Source: Bradyrhizobium acaciae (GTDB taxonomy: Bacteria > Pseudomonadota > Alphaproteobacteria > Rhizobiales > Xanthobacteraceae). Taken from it: 64,000 bases of DNA. The position numbers and the translations under genes were made by a program. This document shows, one piece after another, positions 8,878 through 19,689 of the stretch (position 1 is its first letter; every line of letters starts with the position of its first letter). Below the pieces are notes generated by a model. The model was not told where the DNA came from and did not search any database. It saw only the letters and a list, made by a program, of their open reading frames with translations. The DNA lies in the NCBI RefSeq assembly GCF_020889785.1, contig NZ_JACMYK010000026.1:1-64000 (forward strand), written 5' to 3'.

Positions 8878-9708
8878 GTGGCCGGACTCTCCCACCGCCA
8901 GACTGAAATTCTCAACATCGCGCGTGCTTTTGGCCGGGTCATGGTCGAAGATCTCGCCAAGCGATTCGAGGTGTCGGCGCAAACCATCCGCAAGGACCTC
9001 AACGATCTCTGCGACGAGCGGTCGCTGACCCGCATCCATGGCGGCGCGATCATCGCCTCGGGTGTCGAGAACCTCGCCTATGAGGCGCGCCGCTTCGTCG
9101 CTGCCGAGGAGAAGAAGGCGATCGGCGCCGCCGCAGCCGCCCGGATTCCGAACGGCTGCTCGCTGTTCATCAACATCGGCACCACGACGGAAGAGGTCGC
9201 GAGCGCCCTGACCTCGCACGAGGATCTGCTCGTCATCACCAACAACCTCAACGTCGCGATGCTGCTGTATCGTCATCCGCGCATCGAGGTGGTGGTGGCC
9301 GGCGGTACGGTGCGCCGCGCCGACGGCGCCGTGGTCGGCTCGACCGCGACGCAGCTGATCGGCCAGTTCAAGGTCGATTACGCGATCATCGGCGCGTCCG
9401 CGATCGACGAGGAGGGCGCGCTGCTCGACTTCGACTATCGCGAGGTGCAGGTGGCGCAGGCGATCATCGCCAATGCGCGCAACGTGATGCTGGTGTCGGA
9501 TGCGACCAAGCTCCGCCGCAGCGCGCCGGTGCGCATCGCCCATATGAGTCAGATCCAGACCTTCATCACCGATTCGCCCCTGCCGGCGGGCCTCGCAAAT
9601 ATCTGCCACAGCCGCGGCATCGAGGTGGTCGTCGCGATGGACAAGCCGGCAGTCGATATCGACGACAACGGCGCAGACGCGGCACCGGCGACGCTGCGCA
9701 GCGCGTGA
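8878..9708 (+). CDS. glpR: DeoR-family glycerol-3-phosphate regulon repressor
   Basis: Transcription repressor expected to respond to glycerol-3-phosphate. The N-terminal DeoR helix-turn-helix spans about residues 5-57 (SHRQTEILNIARAFGRV, then VSAQTIRKDLNDLC as recognition helix), followed by the DeoR C-terminal sugar-phosphate sensor with INIGTTTEE and VSDATK, residues that contact the phosphate in this family. 276 residues, slightly longer than E. coli GlpR (252). GTG start at 8878, preceded by AAGGGGG at a good distance. It sits just upstream of glpD and the glycerol transporter, in the same direction, which supports the assignment over other DeoR regulators. Confidence 0.82.
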   Translation: MAGLSHRQTEILNIARAFGRVMVEDLAKRFEVSAQTIRKDLNDLCDERSLTRIHGGAIIASGVENLAYEARRFVAAEEKKAIGAAAAARIPNGCSLFINIGTTTEEVASALTSHEDLLVITNNLNVAMLLYRHPRIEVVVAGGTVRRADGAVVGSTATQLIGQFKVDYAIIGASAIDEEGALLDFDYREVQVAQAIIANARNVMLVSDATKLRRSAPVRIAHMSQIQTFITDSPLPAGLANICHSRGIEVVVAMDKPAVDIDDNGADAAPATLRSA

Positions 9709-9771
9709 TTCCGTATCGCTTCGCTGTTATCGCTCGGCGATTCAGCAAATCCGCGCGCGCAGCTCTCTCAC

Positions 9772-9880
9772 CGTCATCCTGATGAGCGCGCCCTTGCGCG
9801 CGTCTCGAAGGATCGGCGGCCACCAGCCGGGCCGTGCACCCTTCGAGGCTCGCTCCGCTCGCACCTCAGGGTGACGGCTA
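9772..9880. repeat. intergenic palindromic repeat (CGTCATCCTGA family)
   Basis: CCGTCATCCTGA at the left pairs with TCAGGGTGACGG at the right; inner arms GAGCGCGC/GCGCGTCTC and CTCGCTCCGCTCGCACCTC give further hairpins. It lies between glpR and glpD, so it may separate their transcripts. Confidence 0.65.
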
Positions 9881-9941
9881 GGGAGTGCCCCCGCGACGGT
9901 CATCTCGCCCAAAAAATCCCCAATAAAAGTTCCCCATTTTC

Positions 9942-10003
9942 ACTTTGCTTTCGTTTTCGGTTGTGATCTACTCCAATCCGAAAGTAAAACCGTCAAAGCG
10001 AAG
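9942..10003. promoter_or_regulatory. candidate GlpR operator/promoter region of the glp operon
   Basis: An AT-rich patch before glpD holds TTTGCTTTCGTTTTCGG (9944-9960), the opposite-strand counterpart CCGAAAGTAAAACCG (9978-9992) and CAAAGCGAAG (9994-10003). Repeated TTTCG units in both orientations are typical of DeoR-family operators. Assignment to GlpR is inference from the gene order. Confidence 0.45.
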
Positions 10004-10026
10004 ATGGTTGCCGGGGGAAGCGTTCT

Positions 10027-11567
10027 TTGGATCGAATTTACGACCTCGCCATCATTGGAGGCGGCGTTAATGGCTGCGGCATCGCGCGCGATGCGGCGGG
10101 CCGGGGTAACTCTGTTTTCCTCTGCGAAATGAATGACTTGGCCAGCGGGACGTCGTCCTGGTCGACCAAGCTCGTGCATGGCGGCCTGCGCTATCTCGAA
10201 TATTACGAGTTTCGCTTGGTACGCGAGGCGCTGATCGAGCGCGAGATCCTCTGGCAGATCGCGCCCCACATCATTCGCCCGCTGCGTTTCGTTTTGCCGC
10301 ATCACGCGGGCCTGCGCCCGGCCTGGCTGCTGCGGCTCGGTCTCTTCCTCTACGATCATATCGGCGGACGGCATCTGCTGCCGGCGACGCGCTCGCTCGA
10401 TCTGACGCGCGACGTGGTCGGCAAGCCGCTGATCGCGGGTCGCTATACCAAGGGCTTCGAGTATTCCGACTGTTTCGTCGACGACGCGCGGCTGGTTGCG
10501 CTGACTGCGCGCGACGCCGCCGATCGTGGCGCCGAGATCCGCACCCGCACCCGTGCGGTCGAGATCCGGCAGATCGACGGCGTCTGGCACGTCACGGTCG
10601 AGGATCGCGCTACCGGCGCCCGCGACACGATCAAGGCGCGCGTGCTGGTCAACGCCGGCGGTCCGTGGGTCGAGCAGGTGCTGGCCACCGGCGCAGGCGT
10701 CAACGCGCGGGCCAAGGTGCGCCTGGTGCAGGGCTCGCACATCGTGGTGCCGAAGCTCTACGACCACGACCGCGCCTACATCTTCCAGAATGCCGACGGC
10801 CGCATCATCTTCGTGATTCCCTATCAGAACGAATTTTCGCTGATCGGCACCACCGATCGCGACTATGACGGCGATCCGGCCAAGGTGAAGGCGACGCAGG
10901 AGGAGATCGAGTATCTCTGCGCCTCCGCCAGCGAGTATCTGGCGAAGCCGGTGAAGCCCGAGGACGTGGTCTGGAACTACTCCGGTGTGCGTCCGCTCTA
11001 TGACGACGGCGCGAGCGAGGCCAAGGCCGCGACGCGCGACTATGTGTTCGAGCTCGATACGCCCGGCGGAGCGCCGCTGCTGTCGATCTATGGCGGCAAG
11101 ATCACGACCTATCGCCGGCTCTCCGAAGAGGCGCTGGAACGGCTGTCGCCCTATCTTCGCGGCGCGAAAGCGCAGGAAGGCTGGACCGGCAAGGCGCCGC
11201 TGCCCGGCGGCGACATGGACGTGTCGGCGGTCGCGGCGCTGAGCGCCGAGCTGGTTCGCAACCATCCATTCCTCACGCAGCCCCACGCCAACCGTCTCGC
11301 GCATGCCTACGGCACGCGCGCCAGAAAAGTCTTGGGCAATGCAGCATCGGCTGAAGATCTCGGCCGGTCCTTCGGCGCCACCTTGACGGAGAGTGAAGTC
11401 CGGTACCTGATGGCGAACGAATGGGCGCGGACTGCGGAAGATGTCGTCTGGCGACGATCCAAGCTGGGCTTGCGGATGACGGCGGGTGAAATCGCCGCGC
11501 TCGACGAGTGGATGGTCGCCAACCGTGTGTCCGGTGAACGTTCCCTCCGCGAAGCGGGAGGACGGGC

Positions 11568-11571
<4 letters not shown>
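10027..11571 (+). CDS. glpD: FAD-dependent glycerol-3-phosphate dehydrogenase
   Basis: Oxidises glycerol-3-phosphate to dihydroxyacetone phosphate and passes electrons to quinone at the membrane. The 514-residue protein begins with the dinucleotide-binding motif DLAIIGGGVNGCGIARDAA, then SSWSTKLVHGGLRYLE, a hallmark of aerobic GlpD, and ends with the GlpD C-terminal domain. The start is a TTG at 10027, chosen because the FAD motif follows at once and GGGGGAAG lies six bases upstream; no ATG is available before the motif. It leads the operon with the glycerol ABC transporter genes, its TGA overlapping the ATG of the next gene. Confidence 0.92.
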
Positions 11572-12656
<1,085 letters not shown>

Positions 12657-12668
12657 GGGAGATGCTTC

Positions 12669-13753
12669 ATGGCCCGCATTGACCTCGTCGATCTCGCGCA
12701 GTCCTACAACGGCAATGACGCGCCGCTGGAATCCTTTGCGCTGAAGCCGGTCACCATGACCTGGCGGCAGGGCGGCGCCTATGCGCTGCTCGGGCCGTCC
12801 GGCTGCGGCAAGACCACGCTGCTCAATTTGATTTCCGGCATCGTGACGCCGTCGCGCGGTCGGATCCTGTTCGACGGCCGTGACATCACGCCGCTGTCGA
12901 CGCAGAAGCGCAACATCGCGCAGGTGTTTCAGTTCCCTGTGATCTACGACACCATGACGGTGGGCGAGAACCTGGCCTTCCCGCTGAAGAACCGCGGCAT
13001 CGCCAAGGCCGAGGTCGATGCGCGGGTCAAGCAGATCGCCGACCTGCTCGACCTCACGCCGTATCTGAACCGCAAGGCGACGCGGCTCACCGCCGACGCC
13101 AAGCAGAAGATCTCGCTCGGCCGCGGCCTGGTGCGTTCCGACGTCGCCGCGGTGCTGTTCGACGAACCGCTGACGGTGATCGATCCCGAGCTGAAGTGGC
13201 AGCTGCGCTCCAAGCTGAAGGCGCTGCATCGCGAGCTCGACCTCACGATGATCTACGTCACCCACGACCAGACCGAGGCGCTGACCTTTGCCGATACCGT
13301 CGTCGTCATGCATGACGGCCGGGTGGTGCAGAGCGGCACGCCGGCCGAATTGTTCGACAAGCCGGCGCATACCTTCGTCGGCTATTTCATCGGCTCGCCC
13401 GGCATGAACATCGTACCGGCCGAGGTCTCCGGCCACGAGGCGCGGATCGACGGCCATGTCATCGGCCTGCATCGAAACTATGGTGTGCTGCCGGCCGGCA
13501 AGAAGATCGAGATCGGCGTGCGGCCTGAATTCGTCGACGTCGCGGCGCCCGCATCGGGGCTGCTGTCGGCCACCATCGAGCGGATCGACGATCTCGGCCG
13601 TATCCAGTTCGCCCGCGTTCGCGTCGGCAACACCAAACTTGCGGCGCGCGTGCCGCCGGGCTTCTCGGTCTCCGGCGATACCGCCGGCCTGATCTTCAAT
13701 CCCGCCTACGTCCACGTCTATGCCGACAGCCATTTGGTGGAAGGGGTCGCCTG

Positions 13754-13754
<1 letters not shown>
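12669..13754 (+). CDS. glpT: glycerol ABC transporter ATP-binding protein GlpT
   Basis: Second ATPase of the glycerol importer; not the E. coli antiporter also called GlpT. Walker A GPSGCGKTT (residues 42-50), Walker B AVLFDE (161-166) and H-loop His199 in VTHDQTEAL are intact. The signature motif is not: LSGGQ is replaced by LTADA (140-144) followed by KQKISLGRGL. This is the mirror image of the defect in GlpS, so the two together keep exactly one full ATP site. 361 residues with a C-terminal TOBE-type domain. Its stop overlaps the start of the first permease gene by one base. Confidence 0.88.
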
Positions 13755-14655
<901 letters not shown>

Positions 14656-14656
<1 letters not shown>

Positions 14657-15462
14657 TGCACTCGATCCCTGGCCGCCGCCTGATCATGGGGCTGTTCCTG
14701 ATCTTCCTGTTGTTGCCGATCTACTGGCTCGTCAATATGAGCTTCAAGACCAACGCCGAGATCATCTCGACGATGACCTTGTGGCCGCATACGCCGACGT
14801 TGCAGCACTACAAGCGGATCTTCACCGACGAGAGCTGGTATTCGGGCTACATCAATTCGCTGGAATATGTCGTCATCAACACCGTGATCTCGATCGCGGT
14901 GGCGCTGCCGGCAGCCTATGCCTTCTCGCGCTACCGCTTCCTCGGCGACAAGCATTTGTTCTTCTGGCTGCTGTCGAACCGCATGGCGCCGGCGGCGGTC
15001 TACGCCCTGCCGTTCTTCAACCTCTACTCGGCGATCGGCCTGTTCGATACGCCCTGGGCGGTCGCGCTCGCGCACTGCATCTTCAACGTGCCGCTGGCGG
15101 TGTGGATCCTCGAAGGCTTCGTCTCCGGCGTGCCGCGCGAGATCGACGAGACCGCCTTCCTCGACGGCTATTCGTTTCCGCGCTTCTTCATCAAGATTCT
15201 GGTGCCGCTGATCGCGAGCGGCATCGGCGTCGCCGCCTTCTTCTGCTTCATGTTCTCATGGGTCGAGCTGCTGCTCGCGCGCACGCTGACATCGGTTGCC
15301 GCCAAGCCGATCTCCGCGGTGATGACGCGGACGGTGTCGGCCGCCGGCATGGACTGGGGCCTGCTTGCCGCGGCCGGCGTGCTCACCATCATCCCGGGCG
15401 CACTCGTGATCTGGTTCGTCCGCAACTACATCGCGCGCGGCTTCGCGCTCGGCCGGGTCTAG
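14656..15462 (+). CDS. glpQ: glycerol ABC transporter permease GlpQ
   Basis: MalG-type partner permease, 268 residues, about six transmembrane helices, EAA loop DETAFLDGYSFPRFFIKILVP. ATG 14656 is chosen because AAGGAG ends eight bases before it; an in-frame GTG at 14653 also exists. A 190-base gap holding a palindromic repeat follows, the only sizeable gap in this operon. Confidence 0.87.
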
Positions 15463-15501
15463 CGTCATGATGAAGCAGCGAGGCACCATCTCGACATCGC
15501 G

Positions 15502-15620
15502 CTTCACCTCTCCCGAGGGGAGAGGTCGGATTTGGCGCGAAGCGGCAAATCCGGGCGAGGGGTTTGTCTCGATCGATGGACCGTACCCCCTCACCCCAGC
15601 CCTCTCCCCATGGGAGAGGG
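15502..15620. repeat. palindromic repeat (CTCTCCCC family), copy 2, inside the glp operon
   Basis: Same element type as at 1123-1248: CACCTCTCCC/GGGGAGAGGT hairpin, GGATTTG/CAAATCC arms, then CCCCTCACCCCAGCCCTCTCCCC with GGGAGAGGG. It lies between glpQ and the DUF2160 gene, where its hairpins could end or stabilise the upstream mRNA. Confidence 0.75.
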
Positions 15621-15652
15621 GGCGCAGCGCATCGCGTGGGAGGACTTGAGCT

Positions 15653-15979
15653 ATGGAATCCATCGCATGGATGGCCTGGACGCTGCCGACCGCGATCTTC
15701 TTCGTGCTGCTGGCCTCGACGCTCGGCGTCATGACCTGGCTCGCGGCCGCCTATCCCGAGGCGGAGCGGGTCGGGGTGCTGCGGATTCCGACCACGCGCG
15801 GCGATCGCCTGTTCGTCTCGCTGGTGCTGGCCGCCGTCATCCACTTGGTGTGGATCGGCGTGGTGGGCACCGACCCGATTTTCAGCCTGCCGATTGGTGA
15901 GGGCGTCGAGATTTCGAGCCTGTGGCTCGGAACGGTAATTTCGCTTCTTTCAGCCGTGGTGATCTTTCGCACCGTCTGA
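15653..15979 (+). CDS. DUF2160 small membrane protein of the glycerol transporter operon
   Basis: A 108-residue protein with three hydrophobic segments (about residues 9-32, 52-72 and 90-106), matching the DUF2160 family that is regularly encoded between the permease and the binding protein of glycerol-type ABC importers. Its exact role is unknown; an accessory membrane subunit is the usual guess. GGAGGAC lies eight bases before the ATG. It follows the repeat and precedes glpV by 70 bases. Confidence 0.78.
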   Translation: MESIAWMAWTLPTAIFFVLLASTLGVMTWLAAAYPEAERVGVLRIPTTRGDRLFVSLVLAAVIHLVWIGVVGTDPIFSLPIGEGVEISSLWLGTVISLLSAVVIFRTV

Positions 15980-16049
15980 GGAACGCGAAAAAGAGCAGAT
16001 CCGGGGTCTACCCGGGCCTGGATTTAGTCGCTGCAACCGGAGGAATCTA

Positions 16050-17831
16050 ATGCGACATTTACGAATGACTAAAGATAGTCTTTTGACGATGACCAGCGCG
16101 CTCGCGCTCGTCGCAGCATCGGTCACTCTTGTCGCGCCGGCCCACGCCGACGAGGCGGCCGCGAAGAAGTGGATCGACAGCGAATTCCAGCCGTCGACCC
16201 TCTCCAAGGACGACCAGATGAAGGAGATGCAGTGGTTCATCAAGGCCGCTGCCCCCTTCAAGGGCATGGAGATCAACGTCGTCTCCGAAACCCTGACCAC
16301 GCACGAGTACGAATCCCGCACGCTCGCCAAGGCGTTCGAGGAAATCACCGGCATCAAAGTCAAGCACGACATCATCCAGGAAGGTGACGTCGTCGAAAAG
16401 ATCCAGACCCAGATGCAGTCCGGCAAGAACGTCTATGACGGCTGGATCAACGACTCCGACTTCATCGGCACCCACTTCCGCTATGGCCAGGCCGTCGACC
16501 TGACCGAGTGGATGAAGGGCGAAGCGAAGGACGTCACCGATCCGGCGCTCGACGTCGACGACTTCATCGGCAAGTCGTTCACCACGGCACCGAACGGTCA
16601 CCTCTACCAACTGCCCGACCAGCAGTTCGCGAACCTCTATTGGTTCCGTTACGACTGGTTCACCAACCCGGACTACAAGGCCAAGTTCAAGGCCAAGTAC
16701 GGCTACGATCTCGGCGTTCCCGTGAACTGGTCGGCCTATGAAGATATCGCCGACTTCTTCACCAACGACGTCAAGGAGATCAACGGCGTCAAGGTCTACG
16801 GCCATATGGACTACGGGAAGAAGGATCCCTCGCTCGGCTGGCGTTTCACCGACGCCTGGCTGTCGATGGCCGGCAACGGCGACAAGGGTCTCCCGAACGG
16901 CCTGCCGGTCGACGAGTGGGGCATCCGCATGGAAGGCTGCCGTCCGGTCGGCTCGTCGGTCGAGCGTGGCGGCGACGTCAACGGTCCGGCGTCGGTCTAT
17001 TCGATCGTCAAATATCTCGACTGGATGAAGAAGTATGCTCCGCCGCAGGCGCAGGGCATGACCTTCTCCGAATCGGGCCCGGTGCCGTCGCAGGGCAACA
17101 TCGCCCAGCAGATATTCTGGTACACCGCCTTCACCGCTGACATGGTGAAGCCCGGCCTGCCCGTGATGAATGCGGACGGTACGCCGAAGTGGCGTATGGC
17201 TCCGTCGCCGCACGGCTCGTACTGGAAGGAAGGCATGAAGCTCGGCTACCAGGACGTGGGTTCGATCACGCTTCTGAAGTCGACCCCGGTCGACCGCCGC
17301 AAGGCGGCCTGGCTCTACCTGCAGTTCATCGTCTCCAAGACGACGAGCCTGAAGAAGAGCCACGTCGGTCTCACCTTCATCCGTGAATCCGACATCTGGG
17401 ACAAGTCGTTCACCGAGCGTGCGCCGAAGCTCGGCGGCCTGATCGAGTTCTACCGCTCGCCCGCGCGCGTGCAGTGGACCCCGACCGGCAACAACGTGCC
17501 CGACTATCCGAAGCTCGCTCAGCTGTGGTGGCAGAACATCGGCGATGCGTCGTCCGGTGCGAAGACGCCGCAGGCTGCGATGGACGCGCTCGCCGCGGCC
17601 CAGGATTCGGTGATGGAGCGTCTTGAGAAGTCCGGTGTGCAGGGTGCCTGCGGACCGAAGCTGAACAAGAAGGAAACCGCCGAGTACTGGTTCGCCAAGT
17701 CGGCCAAGGATGGCAACATTGCGCCGCAGCGCAAGCTTGCCAACGAAAAGCCGAAGGGTGAGACGGTCGACTACGACACGCTGATCAAGTCGTGGCCGGC
17801 CTCGCCGCCCAAGCGCGCCGAAGCGAAGTAA
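16050..17831 (+). CDS. glpV: glycerol ABC transporter substrate-binding protein GlpV
   Basis: Periplasmic solute-binding protein that delivers glycerol to the GlpP/GlpQ permease. The 593 residues are long for a binding protein but usual for this family (E. coli UgpB is about 440). A signal peptide is visible: basic start MRHLRMTKDS, hydrophobic core LALVAASVTLVA and an APAHA-D cleavage site near residue 34. CCGGAGGAATC precedes the ATG. Codon use is strongly biased to the preferred C/G-ending set, suggesting high expression. A strong terminator follows. Confidence 0.87.
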   Translation: MRHLRMTKDSLLTMTSALALVAASVTLVAPAHADEAAAKKWIDSEFQPSTLSKDDQMKEMQWFIKAAAPFKGMEINVVSETLTTHEYESRTLAKAFEEITGIKVKHDIIQEGDVVEKIQTQMQSGKNVYDGWINDSDFIGTHFRYGQAVDLTEWMKGEAKDVTDPALDVDDFIGKSFTTAPNGHLYQLPDQQFANLYWFRYDWFTNPDYKAKFKAKYGYDLGVPVNWSAYEDIADFFTNDVKEINGVKVYGHMDYGKKDPSLGWRFTDAWLSMAGNGDKGLPNGLPVDEWGIRMEGCRPVGSSVERGGDVNGPASVYSIVKYLDWMKKYAPPQAQGMTFSESGPVPSQGNIAQQIFWYTAFTADMVKPGLPVMNADGTPKWRMAPSPHGSYWKEGMKLGYQDVGSITLLKSTPVDRRKAAWLYLQFIVSKTTSLKKSHVGLTFIRESDIWDKSFTERAPKLGGLIEFYRSPARVQWTPTGNNVPDYPKLAQLWWQNIGDASSGAKTPQAAMDALAAAQDSVMERLEKSGVQGACGPKLNKKETAEYWFAKSAKDGNIAPQRKLANEKPKGETVDYDTLIKSWPASPPKRAEAK

Positions 17832-17862
17832 GGCTTACCAGCCTACGGCATCCGAAGGCTGC

Positions 17863-17892
17863 AAAAGGCCGGGAGCAATCCCGGCCTTTTTT
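17863..17892 (+). terminator. rho-independent terminator of the glp operon
   Basis: AAAGGCCGGGA pairs with TCCCGGCCTTT around a short loop, followed by a T run. It begins about 31 bases after the glpV stop. Confidence 0.88.
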
Positions 17893-18004
17893 GCCGTCCG
17901 GCATTCGAGGCTTGGAGAGTGGAGGCCGGCTCTCGATTGTGCTCAAATGACGCGATGAGATCATCATGTGTGTCCTTTGTCGCACCATGATCCGGGAGCT
18001 CACC

Positions 18005-18715
18005 ATGCGCATGATTTTTCGCTGCGATCCGCGGCTTGCCGATCATCTGCCGCGGCCGTTCCCGGCCCGTAGCGCGTTGCCGGACTGGCTGCGCGCGATG
18101 CCGGCGAAGGTGCATTCCGATATCCACGACCGTGAGATCCGCACGGTCAAGCAATGCCCGCCCTTTGTCGATGCGATGGCCTATGGGGTCATGATCCCGC
18201 TGCCTTGCGACGTCAGGGTCGAGCGCGGCGCGTTCGCATGGGACTGGGATATTCCGGAGCCGGCAACACAGGGCCATCCGCGCGCGCCGCTCAGCTTCCA
18301 TCCCATCGCGCAATTGGCCGACGCGCCTTTCGCCAACGGGCAGGCCGCGCTGAAATTCAACAGCTTCTGGACCATCGAGCTCGAGCCGGGCTGGTCGCTG
18401 TTCGCGACCCATCCGGTCAATCGCGACGACCTGCCGTTCCGCCTGATTTCGGGGCTGGTCGACGCCGACCGGTTTCACGACGGCGGGATCAATTTCCCGG
18501 CGGTCTGGACCCAGCCCGATTTTGCCGGCGTGTTGCCGAAAGGGACGCCGGTCGCGCAATGCTTCGGCGTGCCGCGCGAGGCGCCCGAATTGACATTCGA
18601 GGCCTTCGACGACGCGCACCGCGAAGCCTATTCGAAAGTCGTCGGCGAGGTGCTGGCTGCGCCCAATGTCTATCGCAAGCATTTCCGCGCCAAGCGCGGG
18701 CGGCTAACCACCTAA
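18005..18715 (+). CDS. conserved hypothetical protein (possibly DUF6065)
   Basis: 236 residues, starting MRMIFRCDPRLADHLPRPFPARSALPDWLRAMP. It has no signal peptide or membrane segment. Distinctive stretches are KQCPPFVDAMAYGVMIPLP, FNSFWTIELEPGWSLFATHPVNR and GINFPAVWTQPDF, which resemble a family I recall as DUF6065, often found near cupin or hydroxylase genes; this recollection is not certain. ATG 18005 is chosen because GGGAGC lies eight bases upstream; an ATG at 17966 would add 13 unlikely residues. Its TAA stop is formed by the first bases of the palindromic element that follows. Confidence 0.6.
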   Translation: MRMIFRCDPRLADHLPRPFPARSALPDWLRAMPAKVHSDIHDREIRTVKQCPPFVDAMAYGVMIPLPCDVRVERGAFAWDWDIPEPATQGHPRAPLSFHPIAQLADAPFANGQAALKFNSFWTIELEPGWSLFATHPVNRDDLPFRLISGLVDADRFHDGGINFPAVWTQPDFAGVLPKGTPVAQCFGVPREAPELTFEAFDDAHREAYSKVVGEVLAAPNVYRKHFRAKRGRLTT

Positions 18716-18816
18716 AGCGCGATGAGATTGGGTTGAATCGTCATCGCGCTTCAGCCTTTTGTTGGCGCATGATCGTTTCGGAAAACCGCTTCGCACTTTT
18801 CCGGATCATGCTCTAG
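18711..18816. repeat. rhizobial palindromic element between convergent genes, copy 1
   Basis: Runs from CTAAAGCGCGATGA to CTCTAG. Inner arms GCGCGATGA/TCATCGCGC and GCATGATC/GATCATGC with CGGAAAA/TTTTCCG are visible. It contains the stop codon of the plus-strand gene (18713-18715) and the stop of the minus-strand TPR gene (18751-18753), and encodes the last twenty or so residues of the TPR protein. A second member of this kind lies at 37051-37158. Confidence 0.8.
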
Positions 18817-19620
18817 CGCCGCGCGCAGCGCGCGCTCGTCGAGCCACAGGCGGCCGTGCGGGGCGGAGGTCAGCGCCATCGCGATCGATCCGAACAATTG
18901 TGCACGCAACGCATAGGCGCGCGCGAAGGCCTGCATCGCGGCGTCGAGCTCGCCGCTTTCCTGCAGCACGATCCCCAGATTGAGCGCCGCTTCGGCGTAA
19001 TCCGGCCTGATCTCGATCGCCTTGCGATAGGCGCATGCAGCGCCGTCATGGTCGCGCAGATCCTGCTTTGCGACGCCGAGGTCGAACCACACCGAGGCGG
19101 GCGCCGCGCTCGCAGTCGCGCGCTCGAGCAGGCGGGCGGCACCCGCGAGGTCACCATCCTCCCAGGCCATCCGGCCGAGCTGCGCATTGGCTTCCTGGTG
19201 CTCCGGGATGGCCTTGCGGATCGCTTCCCAGGCCTCGCGGGCCTGTGCCCTGCGGCCGGCGAGCTCCAGCGTGCGCGCCTTCTCGACGAAGGCATCGCGG
19301 TGCGGCTTGAGCGCGATGGCGCGGTCGAGATGCGTCAGCGCCGCACCGAATTCGCCGCTGCTGCGCGCGAGGCGGGCGGCGAGCAGCCGCGCCGCGGCGT
19401 TGTCGGGGCGCCGCGCCAGGCTGGTCTCGACATGCTTGCGGGCCGGCGCGATCTCGCCTCTGGCGAACAGCACCGCGGCCAGCAGATGGCTCAGCATCGG
19501 CTCGCCGGGCTGGCGTGCGAGGCCGTGCTCGCAGAGCTCGACCGCCTCGCCATGCCGCCCGGCATTGAAGGCCGTAGTGGCGCGTCGAACGATATCCTCG
19601 GCGTTGTCCTGCTTTATCAC
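18751..19620 (-). CDS. tetratricopeptide repeat protein
   Basis: A 289-residue TPR protein, a scaffold for protein-protein contacts. Repeats of the A/G/Y-A pattern are spaced about 34 residues apart, e.g. AFNAGRHGEAVELCEHGLARQPGEP, ARSSGEFGAALTHLDRAIALKPH and GVAKQDLRDHDGAACAYRKAIEIRPDYAEAA (quoted in parts: GEFGAALTHLDRAI, HDGAACAYRKAIEIRP). No signal peptide. The C-terminus HDPEKCEAVFRNDHA is the translation of the palindromic element that overlaps the 3' end, so the last part of the protein is a recent add-on. Partner and role unknown. Confidence 0.75.
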   Translation of the reverse strand: MIKQDNAEDIVRRATTAFNAGRHGEAVELCEHGLARQPGEPMLSHLLAAVLFARGEIAPARKHVETSLARRPDNAAARLLAARLARSSGEFGAALTHLDRAIALKPHRDAFVEKARTLELAGRRAQAREAWEAIRKAIPEHQEANAQLGRMAWEDGDLAGAARLLERATASAAPASVWFDLGVAKQDLRDHDGAACAYRKAIEIRPDYAEAALNLGIVLQESGELDAAMQAFARAYALRAQLFGSIAMALTSAPHGRLWLDERALRAALEHDPEKCEAVFRNDHAPTKG

Positions 19621-19689
19621 GTGCGTGAGCGTCTTCGGTCCAATTCGTTACGGTCCATGCTATGCGGCGCCGGAAGTCATGACCAGTGC

